A stretch of DNA of 64,000 nt from Betaproteobacteria bacterium (GCA_016709665.1 JADJMI010000001.1:868001-932000), one strand, 5' to 3'; shown: positions 44,433 through 53,530, counted from the stretch's first letter. Notes: a model not told the origin generated them from the sequence alone. Numbers and translations: made by a program.

Positions 44433-45866
44433 ATGCTCAGAAGCACCAAGATCGTCGCCACGCTCGGCCCCGCGTCGAGCGAGCCCGCCGTCCTGGAAAG
44501 GATGTTCCGTGCCGGCGTCGACGTCGTGCGCCTGAACTTCTCCCACGGCACCGCCGCGGACCACGAGGCGCGCGCCAACCTCGTGCGCGAGACCTGCCGC
44601 AAGGTGGGCCGCGCCGTGGGCATCATGGGCGACCTGCAGGGCCCCAAGATCCGCGTGGGCAGGTTCAAGGACGGCAAGACGCTGCTCAAGCCCGGCGAGC
44701 GCTTCATCCTCGACGCGACGCTCGAGCTGGGCGACCACGAGGGCGTCGGCCTCGACTACAAGGAGCTGCCCGACGACGTGGAGGAGGGCGACGTCCTCCT
44801 CCTGGACGACGGCAAGATCGTGCTCGACGTGAACGAGGTGCGCGGCAGCGCCATCGCCTGCATCGTGCGCCACGGGGGCGTCCTGTCGAACAACAAGGGC
44901 ATCAACCGCCAGGGCGGGGGCCTCACCGCCGCCGCCCTGACGTCCAAGGACATCGAGGACATCGGCACCGCGGCGAAGCTCAACGTCGACTACCTCGCGG
45001 TCTCCTTCCCCAAGAGCGGCGCCGACATGTACATGGCCAAGGAGCTGCTGCGCGCCCGCGGCGGCCACGCGCTCCTCATCGCCAAGATCGAGCGCGCGGA
45101 GGCGATTCCCGCGCTCGAGGAGATCATGAGGGCCTGCGACGGCATCATGGTCGCGCGCGGCGACCTCGCCGTGGAAGTGGGTGACGCGTCGGTGCCCGCC
45201 CTGCAGAAGCGCATGATCCGGCAGGCGCGCGAGCTCAACAAGCTCACCATCACCGCCACGCAGATGATGGAATCGATGATCTCCTCGCCCGTGCCCACGC
45301 GCGCGGAAGTCTCCGACGTCGCCAACGCGGTGCTCGACGGCACGGATGCCGTGATGCTCTCGGCCGAGAGCGCCTCGGGCCAGTACCCGGTCGAGACGAT
45401 CGAGGCCATGAGCCGCATCTGCGTCGAGGCCGAGAAGTCGATGCCCGTCGCCCTCGAGCGCGAGTTCCTCGACCGCGTCTTCACCCGCGTGGACCAGTCC
45501 ATCGCCATGGGCGCGCTCTTCACGGCCTTCCACCTCAAGGTGAAGGCCATCGCCTCGCTCACCGAATCGGGCTCGACGGCCCTGTGGATGAGCCGGCTGA
45601 ACTGCGGCGTGCCCATCTACGCCCTCACCTCGCAGCCCAACACGCACTACCGCACGACGCTCTTCCGCGACGTGTACCCGCTGCAGGTGAAGTACGTCGG
45701 CCACGACCGCGAGGAGCTGCTCGCCGAGGCCGAGCGCGTGCTCGTGAAGAGCGGCGTGGTGGAGATGGGCGACCTCATCGTGATCACGATCGGCGAGCCC
45801 ATCGGCAAGGCGGGCGGCACCAACACGCTCAAGATCGTGAAGGTCGGCGACCACCTCAAGTCGTAG
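44433..45866 (+). CDS. pyk: pyruvate kinase
   Basis: Pyruvate kinase converts PEP and ADP to pyruvate and ATP. The 477-residue protein has STKIVATLGPASSEP at the N-terminus, the catalytic Lys motif LLIAKIERAEAIPALEEI and the metal motif GIMVARGDLAVEVG, and the C-terminal effector domain. It follows pgk and drains Calvin cycle or glycolytic carbon to pyruvate, an arrangement seen in autotrophic betaproteobacteria. It ends tail-to-tail with a small hypothetical gene. Confidence 0.97.
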   Translation: MLRSTKIVATLGPASSEPAVLERMFRAGVDVVRLNFSHGTAADHEARANLVRETCRKVGRAVGIMGDLQGPKIRVGRFKDGKTLLKPGERFILDATLELGDHEGVGLDYKELPDDVEEGDVLLLDDGKIVLDVNEVRGSAIACIVRHGGVLSNNKGINRQGGGLTAAALTSKDIEDIGTAAKLNVDYLAVSFPKSGADMYMAKELLRARGGHALLIAKIERAEAIPALEEIMRACDGIMVARGDLAVEVGDASVPALQKRMIRQARELNKLTITATQMMESMISSPVPTRAEVSDVANAVLDGTDAVMLSAESASGQYPVETIEAMSRICVEAEKSMPVALEREFLDRVFTRVDQSIAMGALFTAFHLKVKAIASLTESGSTALWMSRLNCGVPIYALTSQPNTHYRTTLFRDVYPLQVKYVGHDREELLAEAERVLVKSGVVEMGDLIVITIGEPIGKAGGTNTLKIVKVGDHLKS

Positions 45867-45868
45867 CG

Positions 45869-46177
45869 CTACTGGGCGAAGGCGATGCCCATCACCTCGG
45901 TCCAGGTGCGGCATTCGTCGGCGCCCGCGCGGCGGCGATCGGCGACGAGGGTCTCGATCTTGCTCACGAGCTCGCGCTTGCGCTCGATCTCCGAGGGCCC
46001 CCTGGCCGGCAGTTCGCGGGCCGTGGCGAGGCCCTGGTCGACGGCCTTCCGGCAGTTCTCCTTCTGGCGCGCGACGCACTCGGGCGTCGTCTTCTCGTGG
46101 CAGGGGTCCCGGGCGAAGGCGAGCACGGGGTCGGCCAGGAAGAGGACGAGGGCGAACAGCGGCGCGGCGCAAGCCAT
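45869..46177 (-). CDS. small secreted protein, unknown function
   Basis: The 102-residue product has a signal peptide (about 1-21) and a charged helical mature part with three Cys (RDPCHEKTTPECVARQKENCRK) and a later DECRTW. No family recognised. A longer frame from 46291 would overlap the beta-propeller gene on the same strand, so ATG 46177 is preferred. It lies 14 bp after that gene and may be co-transcribed with it. Confidence 0.55.
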   Translation of the reverse strand: MACAAPLFALVLFLADPVLAFARDPCHEKTTPECVARQKENCRKAVDQGLATARELPARGPSEIERKRELVSKIETLVADRRRAGADECRTWTEVMGIAFAQ

Positions 46178-46191
46178 GGCCCGGTGCCCTT

Positions 46192-47499
46192 TCAACGCGG
46201 ACGGTGCGTGAACCACGCGAGGAACGCGGTGCCGTCCGCGCGCCGGTCGATGAAGATCCCCTCGCCCGCGCGCGACTGCCCGCCCCACCACTGGCCGTTC
46301 ACCCAGCTCCTGTCGGCATGGTCCACGCCACGCTCGCGGCAGCGCTGCGTGCCCTCGTCCTCGAAGAAGCGCGTGAGGTCATAGCCGCCGGCGCCGAAGC
46401 CCGCCGAGTCCGCTCCCGTCGAATTCCACGCGAACCGCGCTGTGGTGCACGTGAGGATCTCGAAGCGGATCGTGCCCCAGCGCTTGATGGCGAGCTCCGA
46501 GAACTTGAGTTCCGGCCCGAAGGCCGTGCCCGAAGCCGTGTAGGCCGTCGCGATGTCGAGGACGCGACCGGCGAACGTCGCGTCGCCCACCACCCAGAAT
46601 TGCGAGCCCACCTGCGAGGCATCGACCGTCGATGCCGCCTTCGCGATCACCGCGACGAAGACCGGCCCCGAGACGCGGCCCGGCGGTATCACCGTCGCGA
46701 GCGTCGCGCCGCTGGCCGGGTCGATCTTGACCACGCCTTCGCCGTCCACGACGAGCAGGTTGCCGTCGGGCGCGAAATCGATCCCGGTGGGACGCGAAAG
46801 ACCGGCGCGCAACTGAGCCAGATCCCCCGTCGCGAGCGTCCAGCGAAGCAGCTGCCCCGAGCCTTCCGCCGTGACGTAGAAGCCCGTGCCGTCCTTCGTG
46901 GGTAGCAGGCCCCGCGTGTTGCGGATGCCGCCCGCGCGGGGCGCGAGCGCCTCCGAGGCGACCCCGGTTCGCGGATCCCACTTCACGACGTTGTGCGTGT
47001 CGTAGCCGGGCACGTAGAGGTTGCCGTCGGGGCCGAAGCTCATCCCGTTGTCCGGCCCGCCCAGCCCTCCGGAGCGCGCCGCGAAGATCGCCCCCTCCGC
47101 GGCGCCCGTGGCGGAGAAGCGCCTCACGTCCTGGCTGCGATAGCCGGCCACGTAGACCTTTCCGGCCGGGTCGAACACCATCCCGGTCGGCCCGATGGGC
47201 CCGGTGGCGGCGAACTCGCCGACGTACGCCAGCGTGTCGTTGCGGTACCGGAGGATCTGCGAGGTCTCCTCGCTGACCACGTAGAGGAACCCGTCGGGCC
47301 CGAGGCGCACGGCCATGGCGCCCTGGATGCGGGTGCGCGTGTCGAGGTCCTGCAGGTACGCGCCGGTGCAGGCGTCGAAGACATGGACGGTGGAGAAGTA
47401 GCCGCTCACGAAAAGTCGCGAGCCGCAGGCGGCTTGGGCCAGGGCGGCGGCGGGCGCGAAAAGCGCGGCGAGCAGGAGCAGCAGGGCGAAGCGGGCCAT
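46192..47499 (-). CDS. secreted NHL-type beta-propeller protein
   Basis: This 435-residue protein has a signal peptide (about 1-22). Repeated strands of the form GPDGFLYVVSEET, DPAGKVYVAGYRSQDV, GPDGNLYVPGYDTHNV and APDGNLLVVDGEGVV make a six- or seven-bladed NHL/SGL-like propeller. After the propeller (about 320 on) comes a separate beta domain ending in NGQWWGGQSRAGEGIFIDRRADGTAFLAWF. This W-x-S-x-G-G-type unit resembles a longer version in the secreted protein at 52.5-53.4 kb. Such propellers bind ligands or carry lyase/lactonase activity; no catalytic residues could be assigned. Confidence 0.7.
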   Translation of the reverse strand: MARFALLLLLAALFAPAAALAQAACGSRLFVSGYFSTVHVFDACTGAYLQDLDTRTRIQGAMAVRLGPDGFLYVVSEETSQILRYRNDTLAYVGEFAATGPIGPTGMVFDPAGKVYVAGYRSQDVRRFSATGAAEGAIFAARSGGLGGPDNGMSFGPDGNLYVPGYDTHNVVKWDPRTGVASEALAPRAGGIRNTRGLLPTKDGTGFYVTAEGSGQLLRWTLATGDLAQLRAGLSRPTGIDFAPDGNLLVVDGEGVVKIDPASGATLATVIPPGRVSGPVFVAVIAKAASTVDASQVGSQFWVVGDATFAGRVLDIATAYTASGTAFGPELKFSELAIKRWGTIRFEILTCTTARFAWNSTGADSAGFGAGGYDLTRFFEDEGTQRCRERGVDHADRSWVNGQWWGGQSRAGEGIFIDRRADGTAFLAWFTHRPR

Positions 47500-47636
47500 C
47501 GGCGGTCACTCCAGGGGTCGAAAGTCCCGCAGGATCGCGCCCGGCCACCGCCCGCGCCCGCCCGGGAATCTCCGTTTTTTCTCCGATTTGCCTTCCGGTC
47601 CCGGCCCCGCCGGGAGCGAGGGCCTAGAATCCCGCC

Positions 47637-49778
47637 ATGTCCGGACCGCCCCCCGCCTCCCGCCTCCCGGCCCGCCTTCGCGTGGGCGAGTTCGAGGTTT
47701 TCCCGGACTCGCACGAACTGGCCGGGCCGGCTGGCGTCCAGCGCATCCGCCCGCTCATCATGGCCGTGCTCCTGCGGCTGGCGGCCGAGCCCGGGCAGGT
47801 GGTGACGCGCGAACGGCTCCTCGCCGACGTGTGGCCCCGGCGCATGGTGAACGACGAGGTGCTCTCGCGGGCCATCGCGGAATTGCGAACCGCCCTGGGC
47901 GACGACGCGCGCCAGGCGCGTTACATCGAGACGCTGCCCAAGGCGGGTTACCGGCTGGTCGCCGTGGTGGAGCCCGTGGGCGAGGCGCCCGCGACGGTCG
48001 AAGTCCCCCTCGCGGCAAGGAAGGAAGCGCCCGCCGTGCCGGGCCGCACGCATCCGGCTTTCGTCGGCATCGCCGTTCTCGCCTTCCTGGCCGTGCTCGC
48101 CGCCGGTTTCGCGGCCCTGCGGCTGGACCCCGAACCGGGCGCGGAGCTGGCCGGGATCCTCGCCGCCGCCCAGCCGCTCACGTCGGATCTTTCCCTCGAG
48201 CTCAGCCCGCGCTTTTCACCCGACGGCACGCGCGCCGCGTTCGTCGTGGCCGATGGCGACGAAAGCCGCATCGCGATCCAGTCCCTCGACGGCAGCCCGC
48301 GGCGTCTCATCGGCGAGCCGGGCGCCGTACGGCAGTCGCCGGTGTTCTTTCCGGATGGCCGCCGCATCGCCTTCTGGTTCGCGCAGGGCGGCGACTGCGC
48401 CCTGGTCGAATACGACCTGGATTCGGGCTCGAAGCGGGACATCGTCGGTTGCGCCGCCCAGCCGCGCCCGCGATTCGACCTCGCGCCGGACGGCAAGCGG
48501 CTCGCGGTCACCGCCACCCACCGAGCGCAGTTTCCCGCGGGAATCGCGATCGTGGACGTGGCGAGCGGCGAAGTCCGCCATCTCACGAAGCCCGAGCCCG
48601 GCGAAGGCGACGACATCCACCCGCGCTTCAGTCCCGACGGAAAGCGGATCGTGTTCTTCCGGGGCACCGCCTCGCACCGGCGCGCATGGCTCGTCGATGC
48701 GGACGACCCCGCGAGCGCGAAGCCGGCTTCCGCCCTCGAAGGGCTCACCTACGGCAGCGCTTGGCTGGGGCCCGACGGCCCGCTCGTCGTCGCGGCGGAC
48801 TGGCTGGGCTTTCGCGCGCTGACCCTCCTGGACCTCGGCACGGGCCGGGCGCGGCTTCTCGGGGCGCGGGGCGCCCGCTTTCCCGACGTGAGCCCGTCGG
48901 GCGACGTCGTGTTCGAGAACGCCGTCTACCAGGCGAACCTCTGGCTCGCCGACGCGACGGACGAGACGGCCGCGCCACAGCCCCTGTGGCCTTCGACGCG
49001 TTACACGAGCCAGCCCGAGTTTTCCCCCGACGGCACTCGCCTCGCGTTCGGCTCCAATCGCGAAGGCCTGGAGGCCATCTACGTCGGCATCCTCGGCGCG
49101 CCGGGCGACCCCGCGAAGCTGCCCCTGCCCACGGACCACCGCTTCATCCGGCCGCACTGGTCCGCCGACGGCAAGCACCTCTACGCCGTGCGCATTCCCG
49201 TCGGCGCCCTGAAGGCGGCGGTGCAGCACGCCGTTCGCGTGTCGGTGCCCGAAGGCCGGGTGGAGGTGCTCGACCACCTGGGCACGTCGGTGAACTCGGT
49301 GCGACCCTCGCCCGACGGGAAGTGGCTCTACGTCGGCGAGATCGCCGGCAATGCCATGCGCATCTCCCGCGCGAGGGCCGGCACCGCCGAGAAGCCCGAA
49401 CGGCTGCCGCTTCCGGTGGTCGGCGAGTTCCAGCTCGACGCCGAGCGCCTCGTCTTCACGCAACCCAACCTCGCCGGTGCGACGAGCTGCTCCCTGCCCG
49501 AGCTCACCTGCGAGCGCATCGACGTCGCGCTGGACGACGGGACCCGCTTCGACTGGCTGCTGGCGGGCCGGTCGTTGTGGTTCCCGGTGCGCGCGCCCGG
49601 CGGGCGGCAGCTCGCGCGCTACGACCTCGTCGAGGGGAGGCTGGCCGAGCGCCGGGCGTTCGCGCCGACCGCCAACGGCCTCGCGATCGCCGCGAGCCCC
49701 GACGGCAAGCGCCTCGCCATCGCGCGGGAGGACGCCCCCGCCATCGACCTCATGATCGCGCGCGCGGCCCGGCGCTGA
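47637..49778 (+). CDS. membrane-anchored OmpR-type winged-helix regulator with TolB-like propeller
   Basis: A 713-residue ToxR/CadC-like protein. Cytoplasmic winged helix at about 13-112 (GEFEVFPDSHELAG ... YIETLPKAGYRLVAVV), one transmembrane helix at about 141-162, then a periplasmic region with PD40/WD40-type repeats (FSPDGTRAAFVVADGDE, FFPDGRRIAFWF, FSPDGKRIVFF, FSPDGTRLAFGSN). Family members sense an envelope signal through the propeller and act directly on DNA, without a kinase. It faces away from the NHL protein gene, 137 bp apart, which could be a target, but no operator was identified. Confidence 0.85.
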   Translation: MSGPPPASRLPARLRVGEFEVFPDSHELAGPAGVQRIRPLIMAVLLRLAAEPGQVVTRERLLADVWPRRMVNDEVLSRAIAELRTALGDDARQARYIETLPKAGYRLVAVVEPVGEAPATVEVPLAARKEAPAVPGRTHPAFVGIAVLAFLAVLAAGFAALRLDPEPGAELAGILAAAQPLTSDLSLELSPRFSPDGTRAAFVVADGDESRIAIQSLDGSPRRLIGEPGAVRQSPVFFPDGRRIAFWFAQGGDCALVEYDLDSGSKRDIVGCAAQPRPRFDLAPDGKRLAVTATHRAQFPAGIAIVDVASGEVRHLTKPEPGEGDDIHPRFSPDGKRIVFFRGTASHRRAWLVDADDPASAKPASALEGLTYGSAWLGPDGPLVVAADWLGFRALTLLDLGTGRARLLGARGARFPDVSPSGDVVFENAVYQANLWLADATDETAAPQPLWPSTRYTSQPEFSPDGTRLAFGSNREGLEAIYVGILGAPGDPAKLPLPTDHRFIRPHWSADGKHLYAVRIPVGALKAAVQHAVRVSVPEGRVEVLDHLGTSVNSVRPSPDGKWLYVGEIAGNAMRISRARAGTAEKPERLPLPVVGEFQLDAERLVFTQPNLAGATSCSLPELTCERIDVALDDGTRFDWLLAGRSLWFPVRAPGGRQLARYDLVEGRLAERRAFAPTANGLAIAASPDGKRLAIAREDAPAIDLMIARAARR

Positions 49779-49826
49779 GCGCGGGGGGGCAGCCGGGCCC
49801 GAATCAAGGCGCGAAAGGCGTCACAC

Positions 49827-49835
49827 TGATAAAAT
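49827..49835 (+). promoter_or_regulatory. extended -10 promoter of fba
   Basis: TGATAAAAT combines an extended TG motif (49827-49828) with a TAAAAT hexamer (49830-49835), about 60 bases before the fba ATG. It suggests fba is transcribed independently of the upstream regulator gene. No -35 is evident, as is common with extended -10 promoters. Confidence 0.45.
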
Positions 49836-49895
49836 CGGTTCCTGTCCCCGACCCGTCCGACGGGCCGCGCCGCGCATACCCCCTGGAGGATCAAA

Positions 49896-50960
49896 ATGGC
49901 ACTCGTCTCGATGCGTCAACTGCTGGACCATGCGGCCGAGCACGGCTACGGCCTGCCCGCCTTCAACGTGAACAACCTCGAGCAGGTGCAGGCCATCATG
50001 GAGGCGGCGAGCGAAACCGACAGCCCCGTGATCATGCAGGCCTCCGCCGGCGCGCGTAAGTACGCGGGCGAGACGTTCCTCAAGTACCTCATCGAGGCGG
50101 CCGTCGCGAGCTACCCGAAGACGCCGGTCGCCATGCACCAGGACCACGGCCAATCCCCCGCGGTGTGCGAGGGCGCCATGAAGATCGGCTTCTCCAGCGT
50201 GATGATGGACGGCTCGCTCGAGGCCGACGGCAAGACGATCTCCAGCTACGAATACAACGTGCAGGTGACCAAGACGGTGGTCGACATGGCGCACCGCCTG
50301 GGCGTCTCCGTCGAGGGTGAGCTGGGCTGCCTGGGCTCGCTCGAGACGATGAAGGGCGACAAGGAAGACGGCCACGGCACCGACGCCACGATGACGCGCG
50401 AGATGCTGCTCACGGACCCGGAGCAGGCCGCGGACTTCGTGAAGAAGACGGGCGTGGACGCCCTCGCCATCGCCATCGGCACCTCCCACGGCGCCTACAA
50501 GTTCACGCGCAAGCCCACGGGCGACATCCTCGCGATCGAGCGCATCAAGCAGATCAACGCGCGCATCCCCAACACGCACCTGGTGATGCACGGGTCGTCG
50601 TCGGTGCCGCAGGACCTGCTCGCGATCATCCGCGAGAACGGCGGCGAGATGAAGGAAACCTACGGCGTGCCGGTCGAGGAGATCCAGGAAGGCATCAAGC
50701 ACGGCGTGCGCAAGATCAACATCGACACCGACATCCGCCTCGCGATGACGGCGGCCGTCCGCAAGTTCCTCAACACGAACAAGGGCGCGTTCGACCCGCG
50801 CGATTACCTCAAGCCCGCGCGCGCCGCCGCCAAGGAAATCTGCAAGCAGCGCTACCAGCAGTTCGGCTGCGCCGGCATGGGCTCGAAGCTCGCGCCCATC
50901 ACGCTCGAGAAGATGGCCGACCGCTACGCGAAGGGCGAACTCAAGGCCGTCGTCGTCTAG
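49896..50960 (+). CDS. fba: class II fructose-bisphosphate aldolase
   Basis: This zinc aldolase joins or splits fructose bisphosphate and, in the Calvin cycle, also makes sedoheptulose bisphosphate. The 354-residue protein has the N-terminal GLPAFNVNNLEQVQAIMEAA, the metal His motif VAMHQDHGQSP, and the phosphate-binding NIDTDIRLAMT and LVMHGSSSVPQ segments. It is separated from the main cbb operon by about 4 kb of accessory genes and has its own promoter. The type (cbbA-like) fits proteobacterial Calvin cycle aldolases. Confidence 0.96.
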   Translation: MALVSMRQLLDHAAEHGYGLPAFNVNNLEQVQAIMEAASETDSPVIMQASAGARKYAGETFLKYLIEAAVASYPKTPVAMHQDHGQSPAVCEGAMKIGFSSVMMDGSLEADGKTISSYEYNVQVTKTVVDMAHRLGVSVEGELGCLGSLETMKGDKEDGHGTDATMTREMLLTDPEQAADFVKKTGVDALAIAIGTSHGAYKFTRKPTGDILAIERIKQINARIPNTHLVMHGSSSVPQDLLAIIRENGGEMKETYGVPVEEIQEGIKHGVRKINIDTDIRLAMTAAVRKFLNTNKGAFDPRDYLKPARAAAKEICKQRYQQFGCAGMGSKLAPITLEKMADRYAKGELKAVVV

Positions 50961-50987
50961 TCGTTCCCGCCATCCGTTTCAACCCCT

Positions 50988-51011
50988 CCGGGCCGCCCTC
51001 GCGCGGCCCGG
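50988..51011 (+). terminator. possible terminator hairpin after fba
   Basis: CCGGGCCGC (50988-50996) and GCGGCCCGG (51003-51011) form a perfect 9-bp stem with a six-base loop, 28 bases after the fba stop. No U-run follows, so termination is uncertain; it may be a processing or attenuation hairpin before purC. Confidence 0.35.
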
Positions 51012-51029
51012 CTCGCTTCGGACAACGCC

Positions 51030-51905
51030 ATGGATCTCTACCAGTCCTCGATCAAGTCCCTTCCCCTCATCGCCCGCGGCAAGGTGCGCGACATCTACGC
51101 CGTGGGCGAGGACAAGATGCTCCTCCTCGCGAGCGACCGCCTCTCGGCCTACGACGTGATCCTGCCCACGCCGATTCCCGAGAAGGGGCGCGTCCTCACG
51201 CAGATCGCCAACTTCTGGTTCGCGAGGCTGGGCCACGTGGTGGCGAACCACCTCACGGGCATCGATCCGGAGACGGTCGTGGCGCCGGACGAGCGCGACC
51301 AGGTACGCGGCCGCTCGATCGTGGTGAAGAAGCTCACGACGCTGCCGGTGGAGGCCGTGGTCCGCGGCTATCTCGAGGGCTCCGGCTGGAAGGAATACAG
51401 CGAGTCGCGGATGGTGTGCGGCATTCCCCTCCCCGAAGGCCTGAAACGCGCGTCCAAGCTGCCCCACCCCATCTTCACGCCCGCCACCAAGGCCGAGGCC
51501 GGCGAGCACGACGAGAACATCACGTTCGAGCGGATGTGCGCCATCGTGGGCGAGGCCCGCGCGAAGGAAGTGCGCGACGTGGCGATCCGCCTCTACACCG
51601 AGGCCGCCGACTTCGCCCTCGGCAAGGGCATCATCATCGCCGACACCAAGTTCGAGTTCGGCGTGGACGCGGCCGGCAAGCTCCACCTCATCGACGAGAT
51701 CCTCACGCCGGATTCCTCGCGCTTCTGGCCGCTCGACACCTACAAGGTGGGCGCGAGTCCCGAGAGCTTCGACAAGCAGTACGTGCGCAACTGGCTCGAT
51801 TCCATCGGCTTCGCGAGGAAGCCCCCCGCGCCCGACGTGCCGCGCGAGGTGGCGCTCAAGACTTCCGAGAAATACCAGGAGGCGTTCAGGCGAATCGCCG
51901 AATGA
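51030..51905 (+). CDS. purC: SAICAR synthase
   Basis: PurC adds aspartate to CAIR in purine synthesis. The 291-residue enzyme has the N-terminal SLPLIARGKVRDIYAVGEDKMLLLASDRLSAYDVI, then VEAVVRGYLEGSGWKEY and the catalytic LIDEILTPDSSRFWP. This fits the long eukaryote/proteobacterial type. The stop codon overlaps the HAD gene's ATG (ATGA), so the two are translationally coupled. Confidence 0.96.
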   Translation: MDLYQSSIKSLPLIARGKVRDIYAVGEDKMLLLASDRLSAYDVILPTPIPEKGRVLTQIANFWFARLGHVVANHLTGIDPETVVAPDERDQVRGRSIVVKKLTTLPVEAVVRGYLEGSGWKEYSESRMVCGIPLPEGLKRASKLPHPIFTPATKAEAGEHDENITFERMCAIVGEARAKEVRDVAIRLYTEAADFALGKGIIIADTKFEFGVDAAGKLHLIDEILTPDSSRFWPLDTYKVGASPESFDKQYVRNWLDSIGFARKPPAPDVPREVALKTSEKYQEAFRRIAE

Positions 51906-52504
51906 GGCGCGCCGTCCTCCTCGACATGGGGGGCGTCCTCGTCGAGCTGGGCGGCGAGAAGCCCTTCCTCGAGCTGCTGGGCGGCAACCACACGCGCGAG
52001 AGCATGTGGCGGATGTGGCTCGATTCGCCCGCCGTGCGGGCGCACGAGACGGGGCGGATGGAAACGAAGGCGTTCGCCGAGGCGGCCGTGGCGGAGTTCG
52101 GCCTGCGCATCGGGCCGGAGGCCTTCCTGGCCCACTTCGCCAGCTGGATCGTCGGGCCCTACGAGGGCGTCCACGGCTTCCTCGAGGAGCTCTCCGCGCG
52201 GCACGAAACGGCGATCCTCACCAACATCTCCGCGATCCACACGGACATCGTGTCGGACTACGGGCTTTTCGAGCGCGTGCGGCACGTCTTCGCGTCGCAC
52301 CTGATCGGCGAGATCAAGCCGGACCGCGCGTATTTCGAGCACGTGCTGGACCGGATGAACCTCGCGCCCCACGAGGCCGTGTTCCTGGACGACAACGAGA
52401 TCAACGCCGAGGGCGCGCGGGCTTGCGGGATCGAGGCGCACGTGGTGCGGGGGCTCGCGGAAACGCGCGAGACGCTCGCCCGGCTGGGCTTCCTTCCCGG
52501 CTGA
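51902..52504 (+). CDS. HAD-superfamily hydrolase, YihX-like
   Basis: A 200-residue HAD protein with motif I VLLDMGGVLVELGG (Asp8, but Gly at +2 where most phosphatases have Asp), as in the YihX group. Motif II is AILTNISAIH, Lys motif EIKPDRAYFEHV and motif IV FLDDNEINAEGA. It has a helical cap of type C1. YihX acts on glucose-1-phosphate, but specificity cannot be predicted here. The start overlaps purC by 4 bp; the link to purine synthesis may be only operon position. Confidence 0.85.
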   Translation: MRRAVLLDMGGVLVELGGEKPFLELLGGNHTRESMWRMWLDSPAVRAHETGRMETKAFAEAAVAEFGLRIGPEAFLAHFASWIVGPYEGVHGFLEELSARHETAILTNISAIHTDIVSDYGLFERVRHVFASHLIGEIKPDRAYFEHVLDRMNLAPHEAVFLDDNEINAEGARACGIEAHVVRGLAETRETLARLGFLPG

Positions 52505-52509
52505 CCGCC

Positions 52510-53370
52510 CTACTGGAACAACACGACCGGCGTCGGCAGGAACCGCTGCAGGTCCGCGATCGGCAAGGGCTCGCCGCCGTCGGGCAACTGGAACATCCGC
52601 GCGTCGAGCCCGCCGTTCGCGCCGTTCACCGAGAACGCCAGGCGCACGCGCCCCCGGTCGACGAGCGACGATGCGGGCGCGGGGCAAGCGAGGCACGGCA
52701 CCACGGCCGCGCGCGACTCATAGAGCCGCCCTTCGTAAACCATCCCCGTGGCGTCCCAGCGCCCTTCCTGGATCGTGTACCAGCGCGAGAGGCCGGTGCC
52801 GACGTCGAAGACCTGCCAGGTGGCGAAGAACCGGTCCGTCGCGCCGTAGTCGTGCGCGATCATGAGCCCGGATCCCGACGTCCGCGGGTCGTACCAGCCA
52901 CCCGAGGTGTCGTAGCGCGCCCTCGGTTCGGCGGCGCTGCCGGTCACGATCCGGCCCGAGCCCAGTGGCGAGGCGAGGGTCGTCATCACGACGATTTCGC
53001 GCTGCCCCACCGTCGAGGGCGTGTAGTCGAGCTCGAAGCGGTAGGGCATGAAGGCCGACGTGCAGGCCTGCAGCGTGAGCGGCTCCGCGAGCAGGATGCC
53101 GAGCGCCTGGTCGCGAGCAAAGGAGGGCGGGAATCCGAGCTGCGCATGGGTCGGGATGCACCCGTTCGGCCAGACCCCGTTCACGACGATCTTCCGCGCG
53201 ACCCCGGGAGCAGCCACCGGCGGATCCACGAATACCTGGACGAACGGCGGGGCGAGGGTCAGCTTCGATCCGGCCGCGTCCGCCAGCGCGGAGCCAGCAC
53301 TGACTCCAATTGCGATGGCGACGACGACTCCCCCCACATCTCGCACCAGCCGCTTCCAGTGACCGCGCAT
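52510..53370 (-). CDS. secreted protein with W-x-S-G-x-G repeat domain
   Basis: The 286-residue product has a long signal peptide (MRGHWKRLVRDVGGVVVAIAIGVSAGSALA, to about 30). The first half contains paired Cys (NGCIPTHAQLG and LQACTSAFM). The second half contains GGWYDPRTSGSGLMIAHDYGATDRFFATWQVFD followed by GRWD. This aromatic, Gly-rich unit occurs in many uncharacterised secreted proteins, and a shorter one ends the NHL protein at 46.2 kb. AAGGAA lies at good spacing before ATG 53370. It is divergent from DUF6502, and the operator array lies in between. Confidence 0.7.
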   Translation of the reverse strand: MRGHWKRLVRDVGGVVVAIAIGVSAGSALADAAGSKLTLAPPFVQVFVDPPVAAPGVARKIVVNGVWPNGCIPTHAQLGFPPSFARDQALGILLAEPLTLQACTSAFMPYRFELDYTPSTVGQREIVVMTTLASPLGSGRIVTGSAAEPRARYDTSGGWYDPRTSGSGLMIAHDYGATDRFFATWQVFDVGTGLSRWYTIQEGRWDATGMVYEGRLYESRAAVVPCLACPAPASSLVDRGRVRLAFSVNGANGGLDARMFQLPDGGEPLPIADLQRFLPTPVVLFQ

Positions 53371-53432
53371 CGCAAGTTCCTTTCCGGACGGGAGGGGCCT
53401 GACTTCGCCCTTCTGCTCAATGGGTTGTCGTG

Positions 53433-53530
53433 AATCCCAATTTGTGGGATTATTTCCCACAGTCTGTTCTGAACACTTTCCGCTTGTCAACCACCGCTCT
53501 GTTACGAAAATTGTGGGAAGATTTCCCTCA
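53433..53530. promoter_or_regulatory. phased TGGGA/TCCCA operator array between divergent genes
   Basis: In the 183-bp gap between the secreted-protein gene and the DUF6502 gene, half-sites TCCCA (53435), TGGGA (53445) and TCCCA (53555 offset by 10: 53455) recur every 10 bases. This makes two overlapping palindromes, one being TGTGGGATTATTTCCCACA (53443-53461). A second imperfect copy, TGTGGGAAGATTTCCCTCA, lies at 53512-53530, 69 bases on. One-turn spacing and two sites are typical of a repressor or activator operator. The adjacent DUF6502 protein is the obvious candidate binder. Confidence 0.65.
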
